From the NCBI GenBank assembly GCA_000708835.1, contig DF237019.1, positions 169,674-233,673 on the forward strand: a stretch of DNA of 64,000 bases, read 5' to 3'. This DNA is from Klebsormidium nitens. Lineage: Eukaryota; Streptophyta; Klebsormidiophyceae; Klebsormidiales; Klebsormidiaceae. Shown here one piece after another: positions 1 to 11,134 of this stretch; the stretch's first letter is position 1, and the number at the start of each line of letters is the position of its first letter. The notes beneath the pieces are model-generated. The model had not been told where the DNA came from and ran no database searches. It saw only the letters and a program-made list of their open reading frames with translations. A program made the translations under genes and the position numbers.

Positions 1-975
1 GTTTGAATTTGATTTCTCCTTGTCGGTATTCGTGTCCACCGCTCAGTGGAGCTCGTCCTGTTTTGATTGCTCAAGGTTTTCAATAAGTCAGACCTCCTTG
101 AAGTGGCAAGTACATTCGCCGCTTGAATGCATGTTCAAGCTCCCGCAAAGTTTTGTCATGCCTTGGCAATGCTGAATGCGCACTGTTCAATTCTTATGCA
201 CGTTCTTATCTCAAGTGAACGGGTAAGCGGTAAAGCGGAACCTGCATGTCCAAGTAGCGCACCATGGGTCAGCGTAGCTATTCAGCCAAAGCCAGTGTCG
301 ATTATGTAATAGAGAAATAGATGTTATAAGATGGCTTGATTTAACATACTTCCTCGGGCCCAAGGCCATCTCTTTATTTGAATTTCGATGATCGACTCAC
401 TCACGAGTCAATATCGCTCGTGAGCTGATACTATAGCTATAGCGAGAGTTCTGAGATACGTACAAGTATGAGGACCGGCTCTTAAGTTTACAGGATATAA
501 GCCTAAAAGTTGTCCGCTCGAAGTAGAATCAGTCCACATTAGCTCGTGGGCAAGTCTGTTCTGCGATTTTGCTGATCACAATCGAATCTCAATGTTTTTC
601 AGAGTATTTGTCCAATTCATATGTCTTTGCCGCACATTTGGATCGTGTGAGCGCCGTCAGCTGTGCTGGGTTTAACATGACGTCCAGTGCAACAGATGTA
701 CTATATACGATTCTGCCATAGGCTCATTCACGGCTATAAGTAAGGAAATCAAACGGCCGTTTAATCCGGATGCATAACCACCAAGGTCGGGCCGGACCTG
801 ACACGCATACTTCTTAGCTTGACAAAGGCAATGCAACTGATATACGTGCAACGACTCCGACCAAGTTGAGATTGATCTGGACTATACGCGACTGATTCAA
901 AAACGCTGAACAGAAATTGCAATGTCAAGGAAAACCTCTTCAAATGTCAATCGAACCAGTTGCTTCCAAGAGGCG
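1..975. other. Intergenic, nothing recognised
   Basis: No open frame here resembles a known family and no RNA gene is visible. Short open frames of about 60 codons are what chance would give. The stretch lies downstream of the BTB gene that ends at 976 on the minus strand, so its right edge probably holds that gene's 3' untranslated region. Confidence 0.5.
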
Positions 976-3836
976 CTACTCTCGATATCGACGGGCCAAG
1001 AGCTTAATGTTTAGAGTACCGTTAGAGGCTAAGTATATAGACGATGTCCTGACTTCGTCCCAAGACGCGCCAAGAACGTCACGTTTACCTCTGCTACCAC
1101 TAGCACCATATTTATAGGTATGTTCGTACAGCAACTTCCAGTAGCCCTCTGGCCAAAACCTCACATAGAAAGCGTACCGAACTCTCTCTGTTTTGAGTAA
1201 ATCCCGGCAGTCTTCAAGCGATGTAAGCAATGCATTGATAATCTCGGAAGAAAGAATAAGATCTACAGTTGCCTGGCCCTTTCGGCCGCATCGCTTCAAA
1301 GAAATGCGCCACTTCCTCCCAAACCAGACAGCAGCGGGTGAAATTCGAGCGGTCCCCTCTTCGTCCAACACGAAGTTCTCCACAATCTCCAAAGTAACGT
1401 CTCGAACGCCCTTTCTCTCACGAGTTCGTTCTCCTCGCATTTCGAGTCTTCTCTCATCAGAGTAGGCTCGGAACCGAAGAGCGTCGTTGATCAGCGTTTC
1501 CGTGGCTTTTGCTTGCATCTCTGGAACAGAAAGTAACTCCTCCAAATACTCCCCTCTCAGACACAAGAACCTAATCAGCGGTGACAGCTGGCTCACCACA
1601 CGACATCTTTCTTCCAGAGACTCGTACTGTTCTCCAACCCAAGCCAACAGCCTTTGAAGAATCTCCTCTTCGGAGTCAGCTTCAAGCTCCTCGGACCGCA
1701 ACAAGATCTCAACCACCTCTAGATCTATGCGCAGAAACGCTTCCGTACCCCACTTATTGCTAACGTCCCTGAACATTTTCACAATGAGCGCGCGCGCCTC
1801 ATCGACCACTTTTCACACCTGAGGGAGTTGCAAAAGCGACTGTGGCATGTGGTTTGCAAGCAGCGCGCATTCTGGAATGCTGAGCATCCGTTGGTCTAAA
1901 CACTTGAGGACTGCTCCAATCAGAGAAGGGACTTCGAACTTGTCGCCCACAAGAAGCAGCCCCACAAGTTCGCGCACATCGGTGGCCCGGTCAAGGAACC
2001 GGGTGGACAGGCTGCCGGCGTAGAGGAAGTGGAGCATCTCCTTGAAAGCCATTTTTTCTGCAGAAGCAGTAGCAGAGATTATGTTGGGTATCAATACTCA
2101 GGGTTGAGGGAGTGCCTGAAGGAATCAGAAGGGGGAAAGGGATAGGCTTGTGAATCTGTTTGACAGGGTGGCGGGGGCAGAGAATGAATGGTGCGTCTCC
2201 TTCCTTGCCGCCTTTTGCAGACGGGTCACAACAATTCTTAATTGTCTGCACAGTTGCAACAGGTCTCTCTAACAACGAGCGAGGACAAAGTCAACCACTG
2301 AGCGGTCTCTGTGGCATCGCAAAAGGGGGTCCAACGAACCTTTCAGCCTCTGATTGAGAGTGAGCCAGTCTATAATAGGACACGTCTGATTGAACCTAAT
2401 CCTCCATGCCGAACCAGAGACTCTACTTGCCCAGATTCCTTCCGTTCTGCAGCTAGAGCAACCCTTAGCTAAGCCGATACGTGCTGAAGGACCTACCGGC
2501 AAGAGGCGTTGAGGCCCTTCTGATCGGATTAGGTGAGGTACTGTTTGATGTCAAAACAACAGTGAAAACGGAAGTTGAAATAAGTAGGGATATGCATGAT
2601 CTTTCTCACCCTCTTCAGTGACCTTGAGCACCACAGGCGCGCTTGCGTCCGATTCTTTCATCCCGTTGGACAGCATCGTCCGAAGCACGCGGCTCTTGGC
2701 AGCGAGCACGATCGAACTGATGGGAATCTCTTCGCTTGCGCCCGCCCCCGACGCAGCCACTCCAGGCGGTCCCACGCTCGTCGCAGCATCTGAAGCCTCC
2801 AGTTCTGTGGGGGAAAAGGCCGGAGAGCTGTTGTACAAACGTTGCAGACTGGCTGGGCTTTCGAACCTGTAAAGTAGCATGCTCAATGCTACTTATTGCA
2901 ATGGGGTTTCTAGGTTCCCATATGCTGATTGAAGGTCAGATAATAAAAATGCCTATGTGTAGAGGGCGTCAAAACTTTTGAGCTCCCGCTAAGAGGCATG
3001 CTCTCAGTGAACACTGAGTTGCCCTATCAGTGCACTAATTTGACGGTACATGCTGAGGAGCCCCACAGCTTATTTCCTGGATGCGGTGTCCCAACTTTTC
3101 TCTTGTACAAGTGACTAAACTCAAGGTGAGTCAAAAGGATTGACAGTCTAAGGATACATGTTCTGAGAAGCACTTCCAGCGAAAATAGAAACATGGTCAA
3201 GCTGAAGTCCCTCCTTCAAACAAGTGACCTTGCCCTTTCAAAGGGTGAGGGGTCCTTTCCGGGCGTTGCTATGCAAAAGCTAGCCTTTGATTCTGGGTCT
3301 GTGGCTGTAAACCATAGCCGATGTCCCTAGCTAGTTTCTCTGGCGCATCGTCTCCGGGGTAGACCTTGTGAAGTTCCCGACCACCTGCCTCGGATTGCAA
3401 ACTATTGGGAAGCACCAGCAAGATTGCCCTCACCTTTCTTGCCCTCAGTCAGAATCTCCAGCCGTAACCTTCGGTCGCAGAACTCCACCTTTCTGCATCA
3501 TTGTACAGAGAAAAGAAGTGTTTTTGGCTGAAGCACAGGTCGGGACTTCTGGTCCACAGAAGGTTGTGATGGCCCTCTAGGATCTATCTAAGTTTTCCAA
3601 CATACGGTCAGTATAGTAACAACAGCTTTCCAAACGCTGTCTTTTCCACGTCAATACTTGGCCCCAGTCACTGATACACTCTCTGCAAGGGAAAACAGCA
3701 GGCAAGCCAGTTGTTACTCATCTGCTTAGCTGCCAACTGTTGCTGCTCACCTGTAAAATGATATGAAGTCAAAGTAGTGGCCTTCCTCATCAATGGCTGC
3801 TGCCAGCATTGAGGACCGCGCTTCTTCCTCCGCCAT
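976..3836 (-). CDS. BTB/POZ-BACK domain protein with an in-frame TGA
   Basis: Four exons on the minus strand: 3751-3836, 3434-3492, 2610-2804 and 976-2057, with phases 2, 0, 1. The 59-nt second exon has the same length as that of the paralog at 57778-61178. The product would be 473 residues. It has a short acidic start ending in HYFDFISFYR, a BTB core (KVEFCDRRLRLEIL, EEIPISSIVLAAKSRVL, DKFEVPSLIGAVL), a BACK-like helical region (VDEARALIVKMFRDVS through EEILQRLLAWVGEQY) and a C-terminal beta-rich region ending LNIKLLARRYRE. Plant proteins of this type (POB1/LRB-like) are adaptors of Cullin-3 ubiquitin ligases. An in-frame TGA at 1813-1815 (codon 195) lies exactly between BTB and BACK, where the related copy at 52916 has a sense codon. 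The rest of the frame is clean for 270 codons beyond it. It may therefore be a young pseudogene, a sequencing error or a BTB-only product. Confidence 0.75.
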
Positions 3837-4356
3837 ATTTTCAATTCTGAGCAGCGTGTGCGGGTCAAGAATAGGCAAAACTCTACATCCTACATTCTAG
3901 AATCTGAACTTGGACTATACAGGCTGTCACACTGCGCTTAGAGTACTCAGATATATTTCACCTTTTGTTTCCTTGGTTCAATCTGTGGCAGCGCATCACA
4001 GATAAGCAAGCTCAATGCAAACGGATGAGCCCCGTTGGTGTATGTTGCACTTAGCTATGCTGACCAGCATTTTGTATAAGCTGCTGATCCTGTCGCCTGC
4101 AAAGAGTGCGAGGACAGGTCTCTCTTCCCACCAGCTTTCCAATCTGCCTCCCTTGTTCCCAATAACAGAAGTCCTTCAGTCAATCCACATCCACAATTCA
4201 CACTGGACGTATTATGAAGGAAAGACAGCAGCTGAGAAAGATGTCGAACTGTGAGCCCTGTTGCCAGTGCAGTGCAAGACCACCATTTGATTCTCCCAGC
4301 TGTGTTGTGTAAATGCTTGATACATTTTAACTGTGGCAGTCAGTTCATAACTACGA

Positions 4357-4430
4357 GAGGATATAGCTCAGCGGTTTAGAGCTTTCGACTGCAGATCGAA
4401 GGGTCCCCGGTTCGATTCCGGGTGTCCTCT
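4357..4430 (+). tRNA. tRNA-Cys (anticodon GCA)
   Basis: A 74-nt cloverleaf folds completely. The acceptor arms GAGGATA and TGTCCTC pair with one G-T wobble, the anticodon stem TTCGA/TCGAA closes the loop CTGCAGA, and the T arm is CCCGG-TTCGATT-CCGGG. The discriminator base is U, the usual identity base for cysteine. The internal A and B box sequences look intact, so it should be transcribed by RNA polymerase III. No intron is present. Confidence 0.95.
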
Positions 4431-4443
4431 CCCAAACAATTTC

Positions 4444-4448
4444 TTTTT
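4444..4448 (+). terminator. Pol III terminator of tRNA-Cys
   Basis: A run of five T residues begins 14 nt after the tRNA 3' end, the usual position and form of an RNA polymerase III stop. Confidence 0.7.
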
Positions 4449-4490
4449 CGTCGCGCTTGAAGCGAGTCCAGAATTTTGTCAGAAACTTTC

Positions 4491-4552
4491 AGCGCTGGAC
4501 TCATCACGGTGAATTCTTTCCAACGTAAAGCGCTGAACTCAGCACGGTGAAA
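4491..4552. repeat. Short direct repeat, two copies
   Basis: Two imperfect copies of a 24-nt sequence starting AGCGCTG and ending CACGGTGAA lie 38 bp apart, about 60 bp downstream of tRNA-Cys. The function is unknown. The spacing is shorter than in the intronic exon-edge repeats elsewhere in the window. Confidence 0.6.
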
Positions 4553-5724
4553 TTTGGTATTGGCAGCCATCAGAGCAGCCACAAAACATTCCGCTCTTCG
4601 TTCGGAAGATGCTTTTTTGATATTTAGTCCAATGCCGACGCTGCGCAGAACTTTCTGTGAACTTTCTGGACCAGCTCTCAATTGACCTCAAAACCTCGAC
4701 AGGCTCATGGCTTTTGGCTTTGATGCCTCACGAATGACCACCTTATTCAGACAGCTTATTATTCATAGGATTGGGATTCATACGAGAGCTCTGCTCATGT
4801 TGCCCGCACACTCAATCCACTCATTGGACTTCAGATTATGAGCTTTCCGCATTCGTTCGTCAAGAAGAGCTCTTCAAAATGGCGTCATCTGCGCGATCGC
4901 CAAAGCTTCAGGGGCGATATTTATTTCGCTGATCAGCTTCATCTTCGAGACCATCCCGAGGTTGTCAGCTTGACGTTCTGATCGTCGCCCGACTTCGACT
5001 TCGAAGATCTCAAAGCTCGGGCACTCACGAACCGCTTCGAAGTCGTCGAAACGTCGACTAGCCCATGCAGAAAGATCGACTGAATCAAAGCAGGGTGCTT
5101 CAGAATGCTACAGCCAGCTACAGCCTTCAGAATGTTTTAGAGGCGCTTCCGCTGCGATCAGAGTCAGGAAGTCAGGCTAGATAAGTCTTGCTAGATTGGC
5201 GCTGGGGATTCCACAAACCCCTGTGAATTCAGATGCGCGCAAGATCCTATTGCAAGGCCGTTCCATGCTGGAGCGCTGATCAGGGTGGTTGTGATCATAC
5301 TACAGTTCCAATTTTCACCATGATATCTGGGGTCTCACTTCAAAGTTGCGCAGTGCAGGATGAATTCCTCGACGACTGTGCAGGAGAGCAGGACTAAGGA
5401 AACATGAGGAAAGGGCTGCTGAAGAGGCAGCGTTGACGCGCTTATTTATGCTCGTGCTAGCAGTTGAGCTTTTCGTCTGTTGGCACAAAAGGATGCATAG
5501 GAAGGAGGAAAAAGACATGCTTCTCACCAACAATCGGCTTGCGGTCGGTTCAGCCAGGCCGATAAAAGCAACGAATGGGAAAGCAAGGAGACTTCCCCAT
5601 GCAGAGGGTAGATCCTTGGTACCCTGCTAATGCAATTCGGCTCCATGCATAGCATGGCTTGCAGCAAGAGTTCGCGATTGCTCTGACCCAATCTGATTAA
5701 AATCTAAGCAAGAAGAGTGTGCAT
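4553..5724. other. Intergenic, nothing recognised
   Basis: No supported gene. The part near 4970-5060 is rich in CGACTTCGA-type short repeats, and TACAGCCAGCTACAGCC occurs near 5110. The remaining open frames are short and unlike known proteins. Confidence 0.45.
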
Positions 5725-5947
5725 GATGCAGCCAACGATGGATGAAAAGAATGAAGAAGCTCTATCAAAGCAGGTCTCAGAGGCGGTAAACCTGCCTGGC
5801 GAATCTTCGAACTGGAAAGGATGGATAGAGAAGCCTGGAGGCCTCAAAGTAGCAGTGACGGGCCGTTTCCTAGGCAAAGAAGAAGACCGAGCATGGGTAT
5901 TTCCGCTCAAGCTGGAGTTGAAGTTGGCAACCGATGCAAATGAGTGA
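5725..5947 (+). CDS. Small hypothetical protein or 5' exon of the RRM gene
   Basis: An ATG at 5725 opens 73 codons (starts MQPTMDEKNEEALSK, ends LKLATDANE) before a TGA. I recognise no domain. The antisense strand is also open here, which weakens the case. A good donor, GA|GTGAGG, lies at the very end of the frame (after 5943). Joined to an AG at 6774-6775 it would read in frame into the exon at 6771-7038, giving ...DAND-YIEAAHQ. That splice would bypass the stronger upstream acceptor at 6769-6770, so the link is only a possibility. It could equally be a chance frame. Confidence 0.25.
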
Positions 5948-6770
5948 GGAGCCATTTCAGGCTTTCCGCTGCCTTTACCAGAAAGCGGCAGAAGTTGTGT
6001 TGGTCACGTCCGCGGAGGTGCGATAAAAGGGCACGGAAAGGTGTCTAGATGCCAGGATAAGCAAAGCCATCTATACGTCATTGTGGAAGCACGTAAAACT
6101 GATAGGTTGCAGAATGAGCAAAGCCCTCCATACATGATTGTGAGCCACTTTGGAAGCTTCGAAACCCTGGTTGTTTGGCTGAGAATCCTCGGACTTTACA
6201 GAAGCTGACAGATTAGTATTGCATCTCTACCTCATGATTTCCGATGATTTCCCTGTTCTTAGCGAATCACTGCAAGCAGATAACTCGCGAACTTGCTTGT
6301 GACGGTTGCAGGGTGCTGAGACAAACTTTCCGAGAAAGAAACAACGGACCTCTAACGATCTTCAGACCAAGCCTTGAGTCAGAGACCCCCAACTTTCAGA
6401 GATTGGTGAGAAACAGTCCGCACTTCTTCAAATCCTTAAAAATGGTCTCAAGCATTGCACCAAGATCGACGCTAGTAGCACACTGTTGATGCGGATCCCT
6501 GCTTTTGATTTCCCGAACGTTTATCCTCAGTTGCACTCCATCAGCAGATCTGCAAAGAAGGCTCGCTTTAGGTGAGGCGAATCCAGATCTGCCAAAACAA
6601 TCATTCCAGCCAGTCCTTGCTCAATCTTCAGAGTCTGCAAGACCATGCTCGAGCCTGTCTCATGTCTCATTAGTTCAGCTTTGCACCTGAACCATACTCC
6701 CTTAAATTTGCAGACGCGTCCTCCTCCGTTCCAAATATCTTCCTATTTGTTCCGTTTCCGTTCCGCGCAG

Positions 6771-9273
6771 GTGAGCTACATCGAAGCCGCGCACCAGAAG
6801 AAACACCTAGACGTTTTGGTCGCCTCTCTCGGCCCCGCCGTCCTGCCAACCGAAGGCTACAAGCAGCCAGCGCGCGAGGCGACCCTGCACGTGACCTCGC
6901 GCGATGTCATTCGCTATCTGATTGGAGAGGAGAAGTGCTTGGAGCTAGGGGTTCTGGACCGAGAGGAAGATGACGACACCCCCGAGATGTACGGCTTCGT
7001 TTTGCTGAACCAGGAAAAGGGAGCTGTCAAGAGGAAACGTGAGACCAATCGCTCGCTGATATGTTGAACAGGTCGAGCTTGCGAGAAGGTGGTAGAGACC
7101 TCTTTGTGCGATTGTCTGAGAAGGACAAGTGGATCTACCGAAAGAACGGAATCTGTTGGTCCTCTTTGCAGCGTTTGGAATAGGGCTTTTTGTGCGCAGG
7201 TTGCCTTTCTAAGCAGAATCTGCTTGGAAACACGTTTCGGAAACAGCTTCGATGGCCTTCCTCATTGGAACTCAGCCTTGATTGAGGGCACTTTTTCATG
7301 CATTTTCGCTCAGAACAGACAAACGCCAGAAACAGTGTGCACCACCCTTTGTCCTGCAGATACCTTTCTCCTAGATTGAGTGTTCTGTTTCACTCCAACG
7401 TACAGGCTTTTCGTGTTGAACGCCCAGCCACGAACGAAAGAAGTAGAAAGAAGCTCTGCGGCTCCGGTCTTTGCTGTTTGCGGCTGTATGCGGTTCGGGG
7501 TCTGCCTAATTTGATACTCTGCTTTTTCTGTTCAGGAGAACTTTTTCGCGGGTCATCTGACTCAGCGACAGCAGTTCAGCTGACCAAATTCATATCGCGA
7601 ACTGAGCGCTGGCTATTTCCTCAGGCACCCACCCGACCCTCGCTGAGATGGCGACCGCCCTCGAGGCCAGCAAGTACGATTCGGTCGCCAACAAGAAGCG
7701 GTGCGAAGACGTGGCCAATACCGCGGAGCGGATAATGCGCGAGTACCAGACCGATGTCTCAGAATACAATCGCCTCGCCAAGAAGATCAACGAGTCAGTC
7801 ATCGCTCAATTCGCAGAGAGGTCAGTCCGTCTCAAAGCAGCTTTGCAGAGCGGATTTCCGTTCGCTCCGTTGTCGATCAACGGACCGCCGCTGCGGGACC
7901 AGGGCGACGAGTTCCGGCGGACCCGCACGCTGTCACCGGAGCCGGACTTCCGGCGAGGCCGCACGCTGTCGCCGGAGCGTGCGGCCGGCTTTGACGTGCG
8001 CGCGGAAGTCGCGCGCGCGCCGCCACCACGCGACGCGCGCCCGCGCTTTCGCTCCGCGAGCCCGGTCGCCGCGCCCGTGCGCCGCCCGCCGCCCGGCAGC
8101 GCGGAGGAGCGCATCTGCACGCTGTGGGTCGGTAACATCTCCCGGCACATGAGCAGCGAAGATGACGTGGCAAGGTTCTGCCGGTTCCTGGGCCTGGCGG
8201 TCGCTGACGTCAAACTCCTGAAGAAACGGCCGGGCGAGATTGACGACGGTACGAGCGCGGGGTTTGTGACGCTCGAGAGCGCGGACGCTGTGTTCGACGC
8301 TCTGACGCTGTTTGCGCGCGAGCGCGAGCGGTTCCGCGGGATGCTGATCCGGCCACGGATTCCGGAGGCGTTCACGGCGCGCGGGTGGGTGCCCGGGCCG
8401 GGGCAGTTTGCGCACTCGAACCGGAGCGTGGCGGATGGGTTCCGGCTGGAAAACGGACAGAACTCGACCGGTAAAAAAGAAGGCGAGACGAAGGGGAAAG
8501 TTCAATTTGCCATGGACAAGAAGGAGGAGAGTGCGAACGGACGGACCGCGGCAATATTGCAACCGAAGGAAGGCGCGAAGGAGAGGACGTCGAAAGGAAT
8601 ACTCAAGAAGAAACAGGAGCGGCCGGTGTCAGAGGATAGCGACGGTAAAGAGAACGTGCCAAAGACGAAGCGGTCAGTGAGCGGAAACGGAAGCGAGCGG
8701 AATGAGGGCGAGACGCGGAAGCGGAAGGAGCGCCCCGACGATTTTCCAGAGAAGGAACGGGCTCCGTTCAAGAAGCTGCGTCCGGCCAGCCGGAGTCCGG
8801 ACAAGAAGAGCGGAACGAAGACGCCGCCAAAGAAGCTCAAGCGGACGGAAAAGCCCCTCACAGTGAAAGATGTTCAAGCGGATGTGCAGCGCAAGCTGGC
8901 AGACAATGATTTTATGCGCGAGTGGATTCCGAGGTCGAAGGAAGACGCGCGATTCGCGGAGTATGTCGTTTGGATCGGTGGGGATGGGGTCCAGGATTGG
9001 GAAAGCGAGGCGGCCGCGGTGAAATTCTTCGGGCGGCTGCCGCGCGCGGGGGGGGAGCGCGGGTTTGCGGTTGCCATGGCGCTTTGTCTGGGAGGGAAAG
9101 TGCTACCTTCGGGTACGCGGACGAAGAAGAGCTTTCTGGTGGAGATGCGCTCGCGGCGGGAACGGAAAGAAGTGCTGCAATTGAACGAGGACAAGCACCA
9201 TCTGTTTGTGGGGATGTCGATGAAGGCGCACCAAGCGGGAAAGAAGGTCGTGCAGATCAATACCAAAACGTAG
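6771..9273 (+). CDS. RRM-domain RNA-binding protein, basic disordered linker (5' end unresolved)
   Basis: Two exons are supported: 6771-7038, after a pyrimidine-rich acceptor ending CGCAG, and 7625-9273, after TTCCTCAG. They join in phase 1 as CGC, giving KRKR-THPTLAEM. The first exon (starts VSYIEAAHQKKHLDV, acidic EREEDDDTPEMYGFVLLNQEKG-like end) matches no family I know. The second has a helical stretch (SKYDSVANKKRCEDVANT), an R/P-rich segment with two RTLSPEP/GRTLSPER repeats, then one RRM: RNP2 TLWVGNIS and RNP1-like TSAGFVTLES. A long K/E/R-rich disordered region follows, then a second folded region with VVWIGGDG and KSFLVEM that could be a divergent RRM. A nuclear RNA-processing role is an inference from this layout. 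The true start lies upstream of 6771, or at an ATG at 6645 if that stretch is not intron. Codon usage is GC-rich compared with the flanks. Confidence 0.7.
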
Positions 9274-11134
9274 GTTTACGTGGTGGTGCATCCAGCGCTA
9301 GTCTCTTAGCCAGTCAATCTTTCCTTTTTCAGCTCGCATAGACGCTGAAAGGCTCGCAATCTGTTCAAATCATGGCCGCCACGTTAAAGGAAAGCTTTCA
9401 AGCCCAGCGTCTAAGAGACACTGAGGGTTTGCTCAGCGATAGTAATTCATTTTATTCATGCATCTCGGCGTCTCGGCGTCGATCCTTGGAAAGCTAGATA
9501 TACATTTTAAAGAATCCGCGGAACGCTCGATCTCGGCCGTCTGCACAATCGTCCAACAGTAACATGCATGCATTTTATGGCAGACAGGAAGCTAGGTAAC
9601 TATCTGGACTGCATTCAGCGGGTTCAATTGCTAATAAGTACGTACGTATATGTGAAAGTGTGCTGCGTGCATGAGATTGCCAGAATCGAGCAATATAATG
9701 GATCTTATCTTATGCACCAAAAATGCATCGCTATTTGGCCTGGAGCACGGGGCAGCCGCCTTAATCAGTATCAGACGTTTAAACGTATACCGTACTAAGA
9801 TGAACTTAATTATACCAATACGCAATTCCGATTGAACCTTCCGTGTTAAGCAGCTTGAAGACGCGTCACTTATTCTTAAGTAGATCGTCGATCACGGTAC
9901 TTCATATGCATAAAGTGCACGTGATCGGATGCGTGGAACTGCAACTTAGTCTAGGCGGGCCCAAATAATCACATGCAGTGACCAATTGGAACGGTGCGCT
10001 AGAGTTGCTATGAACATTTATGCGCGAGTTGGGCACCTAGCTTTGTACATGTGCGCGCAGCCTCCCTCATGGGAATGATGCCACACAGTGACTCAAAGGG
10101 CACACACACATCTTAATAAATGAGTCACTGGCTGAATGAAGTTGCCAGCTGACTATGCAACTAGGATAGTGCTCAAATAAACGATTCAAAAAGCACTCAC
10201 AGGGACGCACGCGAATTGAAAAGCGGGGCTAGCAACGTGGTCCCTGGAACGATGAAAATATTCAAATTGTTTGGGCAAATGGATACGACTGCAGTAGTAC
10301 CTTTCTGCATGCACCTGTATTCGTAAATGTTTGAAAGTCGCCACGATTGAAACGTGAGTAAACCATACCTGACGTCTCGACTGCTGAGCCCGTTCCCCTG
10401 AATCTGCTCAAGACGCCTGAAGTAACCAATATTACAGCACGTTTGGCGTCAAACACAGCGCCCGAGTGCCACTTAATGTACAATTACGCTAGGGTCCTAC
10501 ACAGACTGCGCGCTCAGGCCTTCTCATCAGCCGAGGGATACAAGGTTGGACCCCGGATGATCGGCCTGTCAAATTTGATGCGGAATTGGAGGGACACGCG
10601 CTTTTCGCACGTGATGCCCCCAGTCGTCAGGTCCACCTTGACAGGGATTTCCCTCGTCCTCGTCTGCAGAGGGGCAGGAGGTTCTCATAATTCGTACACG
10701 AACACTTCCTTTCAGTTTTTGCGACGAGGTCCCCAATGTATTGATCACTTACGTGGCTTCAGAAGCAAAAGGTCAGCCCTGATCCAGAACCAAAAATACA
10801 AGGGGCTCACGCTAACTCAAGCAGGGGACAAAGGAGATTGATCGAGAGACATCGAACAGCCTGCCTGCATCCTCTCTCATTTCCAAAAAAGGTTCCGTCC
10901 CATAGCGATATCTTTGGATAGGATGAAGGGACATTTGAGCACTTACTCTTGAGTCGACAAGAAGTTGCTTACAAGCTACTGCAATGACAGAATCACAGCT
11001 TGACAACCTTCTTTCGATGAGGATCCTCCCAATCGTGTCCCTTCTACAACAGCCCATGCCCCCATCAAAATCTCACGCTCTGAAGAGCACTCTACTTCTG
11101 AAAGTTGGTCGATAAAGGCAACAAGCCCAGAGAA
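9274..11134. other. Intergenic, AT-richer stretch, nothing recognised
   Basis: Composition drops to visibly higher A+T around 9450-10300, with no gene supported. A 132-codon frame at 10443-10841 shows no family features and is treated as chance. The right end should hold the 3' region of the adenylate-kinase-like gene. Confidence 0.5.

Noticed and set aside
1813-1815. TGA as a selenocysteine codon
   Set aside because: BTB proteins have no selenoprotein relatives, the paralog has no Cys there, and I saw no convincing SECIS-like structure by eye.
1806-1815. GTGTGAAAAG as a 10-nt intron in BTB copy 1
   Set aside because: Too short, and removing it puts the downstream BACK region out of frame.
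4376-4681. 101-codon minus-strand frame containing TRNRTGDPSICSRKL
   Set aside because: Its end is the antisense translation of tRNA-Cys, a common artefact.
7806-8562. Minus-strand frames of 189-209 codons
   Set aside because: Antisense shadows of the GC-rich RRM exon.
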